From Gari tellinella (taxonomy: Eukaryota > Mollusca > Bivalvia > Cardiida > Psammobiidae): DNA of 64,000 nt. Made by a program: the position numbers and the translations under genes. The notes beneath the pieces were generated by a model that saw nothing but the letters and a program-made list of their open reading frames with translations, had not been told where the DNA came from and made no database searches. How positions within the stretch are numbered: the first letter of the stretch is position 1; each line of letters starts with the position of its first letter. This document shows positions 60,598-64,000 of this stretch, one piece after another. The stretch is taken from contig OV277866.1 in assembly GCA_922989275.2 (NCBI GenBank), forward strand, positions 57,155,246-57,219,245, written 5' to 3'.

Positions 60598-61077
60598 AGT
60601 GGAGAAGACGTTATTTTTTCCCAAAAAACGCATTTACAGTGGATAATCTGTTATTCTTTCCCGTTTAAACGTAAACGTACGCAAACGCAAAGCACTAAAA
60701 CGTAGAAAAGAACAACTTTTGGACAATTCTGATAATTCTTGTTTATCTTGGTGGCAAACAGTTTGGAGCCTGATCAGACGCCGGGTTACCCGGCGTCTGA
60801 TCTGGCTCCAAACTGTTTGCACTGCAAATAATAGTTTTAGCGTAAACGCGTTTATTGGGAAAGAATAACAGATTCTCCACTGTACGATAAACAATTGTTT
60901 CCATTGCAAACAGGTTGAAGCCTGATCAGACGCCGGGTTAACCTCAGTCTCCAAACTGTTTGTCACTCAGATTAAAAGAAAATCCAAAAGGTTAAAAACT
61001 TATCATTTCTAACGGTTTTTATTAATTTGTTTGCATTTATTGCGTTTAAACGGGAAACAATAACGTCTTCTCCACTG
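60598..61077 (+). mobile_element. TA-1 old copy split by a younger TA-1
   Basis: 60598-60636 (AGTGGAGAAGACG, CCCAAAAAACGCATT-TA) plus 60883-61077 (TA-CGATAAACAATTG, hairpin CCTGATCAGACGCCGGGTTA, TTGCATTTATTGCG, GTCTTCTCCACTG). Flanked by AGTAATTTCTGCTA / TGCAATTTCTGCTA. Confidence 0.82.
60637..60882 (-). mobile_element. TA-1 subtype A, nested
   Basis: 246 bp, CAGTGGATAATCTG to CAGATTCTCCACTG, TA/TA. T/T mismatch in the hairpin. Confidence 0.94.
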
Positions 61078-61612
61078 TAACTGCAATTTCTGCTAAACGA
61101 AATGACACATGTACATGTAACTTTTACCTTGTGTTAAGCAGTCAGCCAAACTGTGGTTAATTGTTATAGTCTTTCTGTTTTAATTTTGTCCTATCTGTAT
61201 AGGACATGTGTACTCTTTATACCTGTACAATATATGGACACTATTTATAAAGACGCAAAACATGGCCCTGTTGGGTCAGTTTGGCTAAGGAGTGATTGCT
61301 GAAGACAACTTTGATTGCATAGGACACCAAGAAAGTGGGGTTTCTACAAATTGGTACACAGTCAACAATATTGATGTAACATCTTCTACAGAACATTGAT
61401 TATATAGTTGGCGAAGGTCCCACATAAGACAGGCATTTTTTGATATCTCTAAGTTGTACAGATTTGTTGGCAAACACAGGGATATTCCTCCTTTTAACGT
61501 CGGGTTGCGGTGACGGCTTTAATTTGTTGTACAGTGTACATGTATGTTGTTTGGTTTGAAGTTTATATGTTTCTATATAGTTTATGCCATGTCAGATTTA
61601 GTTTGATTAAGT
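61078..61612. other. No element; one weak open frame
   Basis: The minus frame 61285-61473 (62 codons, start MPTNLYNLEISKNACLMWDL) lies in the only repeat-poor part of this area. No splice or domain evidence, so it is not called as a gene. Confidence 0.35.
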
Positions 61613-61754
61613 TCTCCAGGCTCCAAACTGTTTGTCACTCAGATTAAAATAAATAGCCAGAATTGTAAAAACAGTTGTCCTTTTCTATATTTTAGCGATT
61701 TGCGTTTGCATTTCGTTTGCGTTTAAACGGGAAAGAATAGCGTTTTCTCCACTG
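61613..61754 (+). mobile_element. TA-1 right half
   Basis: CCAGGCTCCAAACTGTTTG, TTTGCGTTTGCATTTCG and GTTTTCTCCACTG. Confidence 0.75.
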
Positions 61755-61835
61755 TAACATCGTTTCTATTGATGTGAAGAATTCGGCCAATTTGTGACAT
61801 ATGGCGTTTACACAATTCTGATAACGTTTCATGTA

Positions 61836-61895
61836 CAGTGGGGAAGCGTTAGTCGTTCCATTAAACGCGGTTGTCGGGAAAACATTTAGGCCCAT
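61836..61895 (+). mobile_element. TA-1 left-end fragment
   Basis: CAGTGGGGAAGCGTTAGTCG, TTCCATTAAACGCGG. Confidence 0.5.
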
Positions 61896-62060
61896 AACAT
61901 GCATTTTATGCAAACGAAATGGAATGCAATTTAGTACAATATTCCCTCCCTACAATAGCCTCGCAGCAACGAAACCCGCCTTTACTTGGAACAATTTCGT
62001 CTACTGTTTGTTTTATCAAATGTTTACGTATTTTGAGACAAGGGAACCAATCTATGAATG

Positions 62061-62127
62061 GCAAACAGTTTGAACCCAGATCAGACGCCGCGTTTCGCGG
62101 CGTCTGGTCTGGGTTCAAACTGTTTGC
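62061..62127. repeat. Best-preserved TT-2-type hairpin
   Basis: Arms GCAAACAGTTTGAACCCAGA TCAGACGCCGCG and CGCGGCGTCTGGTCTGGG TTCAAACTGTTTGC around TTT: 32 paired positions with only a G-T wobble. No element ends recognised nearby. Confidence 0.85.
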
Positions 62128-62164
62128 AAATGTACACCAAGTCGTACATGTATTCAGTATTCTA

Positions 62165-62215
62165 AGGATATTAATCAGTGGCATACATTGCAAACTGGAG
62201 CCTGATTTAGACGCC
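62165..62215 (+). repeat. Half hairpin relic
   Basis: GCAAACTGGAGCCTGATTTA GACGCCG: left stem arm only, followed by an imperfect ATGATG/AATAATA run. Confidence 0.45.
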
Positions 62216-62934
62216 GATAATGATGATGGTGATGATACTAATGATATTAGTAATAACATAACTCATAACACTTAATAATAATAGTCATTGCAACAATGCT
62301 ATTTATTAGTACATGTATCTTATATATTATCGTTAAGACTGCTTTACAAAAGTGTGAATGAAAATGGTTGTAATTATTATCAAGTGATACTGTTGTATAT
62401 ACTATAGAGTTATTCTACGAATAGACAATAACAATAATAGTATCAAGTATGGTGAAATATTAAATGTAACAGAGGGTTTACGAGTGTTGCAAAAAGTAGA
62501 TTTGCAGGCATGCTAATATGTTTTCTAAAATTTAAATATCGTTTGAGTTTTATTCTCCAGATATCTACCCATAGATGTACATGTATCTTCAATATATTTT
62601 ACAACAGTTATCTAAAACTCGGTCACAGCTTATTACAGGCTCGGTAATGATATCTGAATTCCTATGAGGAAACGGAAAATGCTATTACATGTATTGCAAT
62701 CGTCCAGCGCGTGGCATGCTTAAGATTAATCTATATTCATAAAATACATCATTCCATACTTGACCTCAAAGTTGACCCAATTTGCAGGAATCCTTGAGAG
62801 ATGTGTACGTTTGTATGTGATTGTATAGAGAAAACACTTGATACAGATGATATATGATTATTCATATTGCAAAAGCCGTACAACCAATATTTTCCGCTCA
62901 AACAGATATGTTTATAAATACATGTATGTGACAC
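62216..62934. other. No recognisable feature
   Basis: AT-rich, short ATA and GATGAT runs, no element core. Confidence 0.45.
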
Positions 62935-63102
62935 AATTAGGACGACGTTTTTCTTTTCCGTTTAAAAAAACAAAACCCAAAACCACTGTAATAACAATGA
63001 AGTATGACTGGCAAACAGTTTGGATCCTGATCAGACGCGGGGTAAGGTCTGATCTTGCCCGAAACTCAAGGGTTAGCAATGGACGTAACTATTTCCCCAT
63101 TG
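62935..63102 (-). mobile_element. TA-1 relic
   Basis: ACGACGTTTTTCTTTTCCG, hairpin GATCCTGATCAGACGCGGGG with shortened mirror, GCAATGGACGTAAC, TTCCCCATTG. Confidence 0.6.
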
Positions 63103-63104
63103 TA

Positions 63105-63230
63105 AAACAATGCAGTTTGGAGCCAGATCAGGCACCAATTAACTAGGCATCTTGTCAGGCTCTAAAACTATTAGTCAGCGTTTTGAAGGAACTTTTATTG
63201 GGAAACATAACGCCTTTCTTACTACCGTAT
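63105..63230 (+). mobile_element. TA-1 mosaic fragment
   Basis: Hairpin of plus type (TTTGGAGCCAGATCAGGC, CTTGTCAGGCTC) followed by a minus-type right arm (CTTTTATTGGGAAACATAAC). Confidence 0.5.
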
Positions 63231-63269
63231 ATTGGATTAGTCGAAAAAAAATTATCTTAGGGGTTCCTG

Positions 63270-63344
63270 ATCTATTTTTTTCTGATCAGAGTTTACACTG
63301 TTTGCCTTTGTCCTTTAAATATAACCGTCGGCGCAAATGGTTTA
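63270..63344 (+). mobile_element. TT-3 right-end fragment
   Basis: CTGATCAGAGTTTACACTG, TTTGCCTTTGTCC and GGCGCAAATGGTTTAA. Confidence 0.6.
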
Positions 63345-63879
63345 AATGATAAATAGATTTATCTTAATATCATAGAGTATATTAGTGTTATAAGCTATAA
63401 TCAATAATTCAGTTTTCTAATTGTGGAAAATTATCTATACTTGAAGGGGGTGGGATATTTAGGAAAGTGTATGTGTGGCCGTGTGGGCACAGTACATGTA
63501 ACTACATGTATGACTGACAATCTCCTCATTATTGAGGGTCCGAAACCCGGTCTGGGTATATCGGACTTTCATGAAGCATCCCTGTGGCGTGTGGAAGTTC
63601 GGTTGTAGGGCTGCTGCATGATTTCCGATTTGTGTCCGAAATTTGTTTAAACTGAAAAGAATAAGCTATTCTCCAAACTAACTCTGGTCCGCGTGTCATT
63701 CTCAATCTGATTGGCGAGCATCCAATGGAATTTGTTATTGATTTGCGGAAAACTAACTTTGTTTGGTCAGTTTTGTCGTTTGCACCAGCGATGTCTGATG
63801 AAATAAAATGTTACGTGTATATTTATAGGAACTGTCAATGGCGATGCTCAATGTCAGAGATTGTTCCAGACATGCATAT
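63345..63879. other. No recognisable feature apart from a TA-1 trace
   Basis: GTTTAAACTGAAAAGAATAA and GCTATTCTCC at 63643-63675 are a TA-1 right-end trace; the rest is featureless. Confidence 0.45.
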
Positions 63880-64000
63880 ATAGTGGGTATGAAGTTATTT
63901 TGCATTGCTCTAAAACGTAAAAAGACAACTTTTCGGCGATTTTGACTTTTCATGTTAATCTGAGTGGCAAACAGTTTGGAGCCTGATCAGACACCGGGTT
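63880..64000 (-). mobile_element. TA-1 left half, cut by window end
   Basis: TAGTGGGTATGAAG, CATTGCTCTAAAACGTAAAA AGACAAC, TGAGTGGCAAACAGTTTGG, then the left hairpin arm to CACCGGGTT. Confidence 0.72.

Noticed and set aside
61285..61473. Possible exon on the minus strand with a protein-like composition
   Set aside because: Only 62 codons, no recognised domain and no splice context that I can defend; noted in the gap entry instead.
13110..62127. Rho-independent terminators at the GC-rich hairpins
   Set aside because: The stems lie inside transposons, lack consistent T-tracts, and nothing else in the window looks bacterial.
1..64000. CRISPR-like array suggested by repeated short palindromes
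   Set aside because: Repeats are irregularly spaced, in both orientations, and are hairpins of dispersed MITEs in a eukaryotic-type sequence.

Overview
The window looks like an intergenic or intron-scale piece of an animal nuclear genome made almost entirely of transposon debris. It is AT-rich and has no convincing exon, and every open frame is short. The word TACATGTA recurs throughout, which together with the repeat style points to a mollusc, most likely a bivalve; that assignment is inference. No protein-coding gene, rRNA or confident functional tRNA is called. The recurring short open frames are translations of the repeats.

The main component, called TA-1 here, is a 246-bp non-autonomous DNA element (MITE). 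It starts CAGTGGAGAA, ends TTCTCCACTG, sits between TA dinucleotides, and occurs in about 85 complete, partial or nested copies in both orientations. By convention + means the AATAAACGCG arm is on the left and the GTTTGCGT-repeat arm on the right. Its centre is a long hairpin (arms GCAAACAGTTTGGAGCC, GATCAGACGCCGGG, apex TTA/TAA). Two subtypes are visible: A (GAATCTGTTATTC beside the terminus, copies nearly identical, young) and B (GAAAACGTTATTC, more diverged). TA-2 denotes pogo/Tigger-like TA elements (ends like CAGTAGAACCTCT), often with a GAAAGCTCC hairpin.

A second group is flanked by TTAA, as piggyBac-type elements are: TT-1 (CTCTTTGAACCC end, GGGCTCC apex), TT-2 (CCCTTTC end, GTCGTCTGCTTC subterminal motif), TT-3 (perfect 12-bp CCCATTTGTGCC ends), TT-4 (CCCGTACCATGC end), TT-5 (long, AAAGCAG and GGCGCATT motifs, TAATGGGTTAA end) and TT-6 (CTCGCAACCGG ends carrying a tRNA-like promoter module). 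TT-1 to TT-4 have different termini but carry versions of the same central hairpin as TA-1.

Layout: 1-12.6 kb is packed with TA-1; 12.6-14.3 kb holds TT-2 copies; 14.8 kb is a CT microsatellite; 15.6-16.3 kb is a three-layer TA-1 nest; 19.5-24.3 kb is mostly TT-2; 24.6-25.9 kb is a 1.3-kb Tigger-like element; 26.1-27.9 kb is a duplicated TA-1/TT-5 block that preserves empty and filled sites; 29.3 kb is a 94-bp tandem array; 33.8-34.7 kb is a TT-5/TT-6/Tigger composite; 45.5-47.0 kb has two large palindromes; 50.5-51.0 kb is another terminal-inverted-repeat element; the remainder is mixed TA-1, TT and Tigger material with low-information gaps.

The most interesting reading is that paralogous comparisons in the window repeatedly show TA becoming TACATGTA by a 6-bp (or 12-bp) gain. 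That is exactly the scar expected when a CA...TG-ended, TA-flanked Tc1-type element leaves, so the abundant TACATGTA words may be a fossil record of TA-1 excision. Second are the hairpin module shared across two transposon superfamily types, and TA-bounded direct duplications (about 18-214 bp) around several TA-1 insertions.
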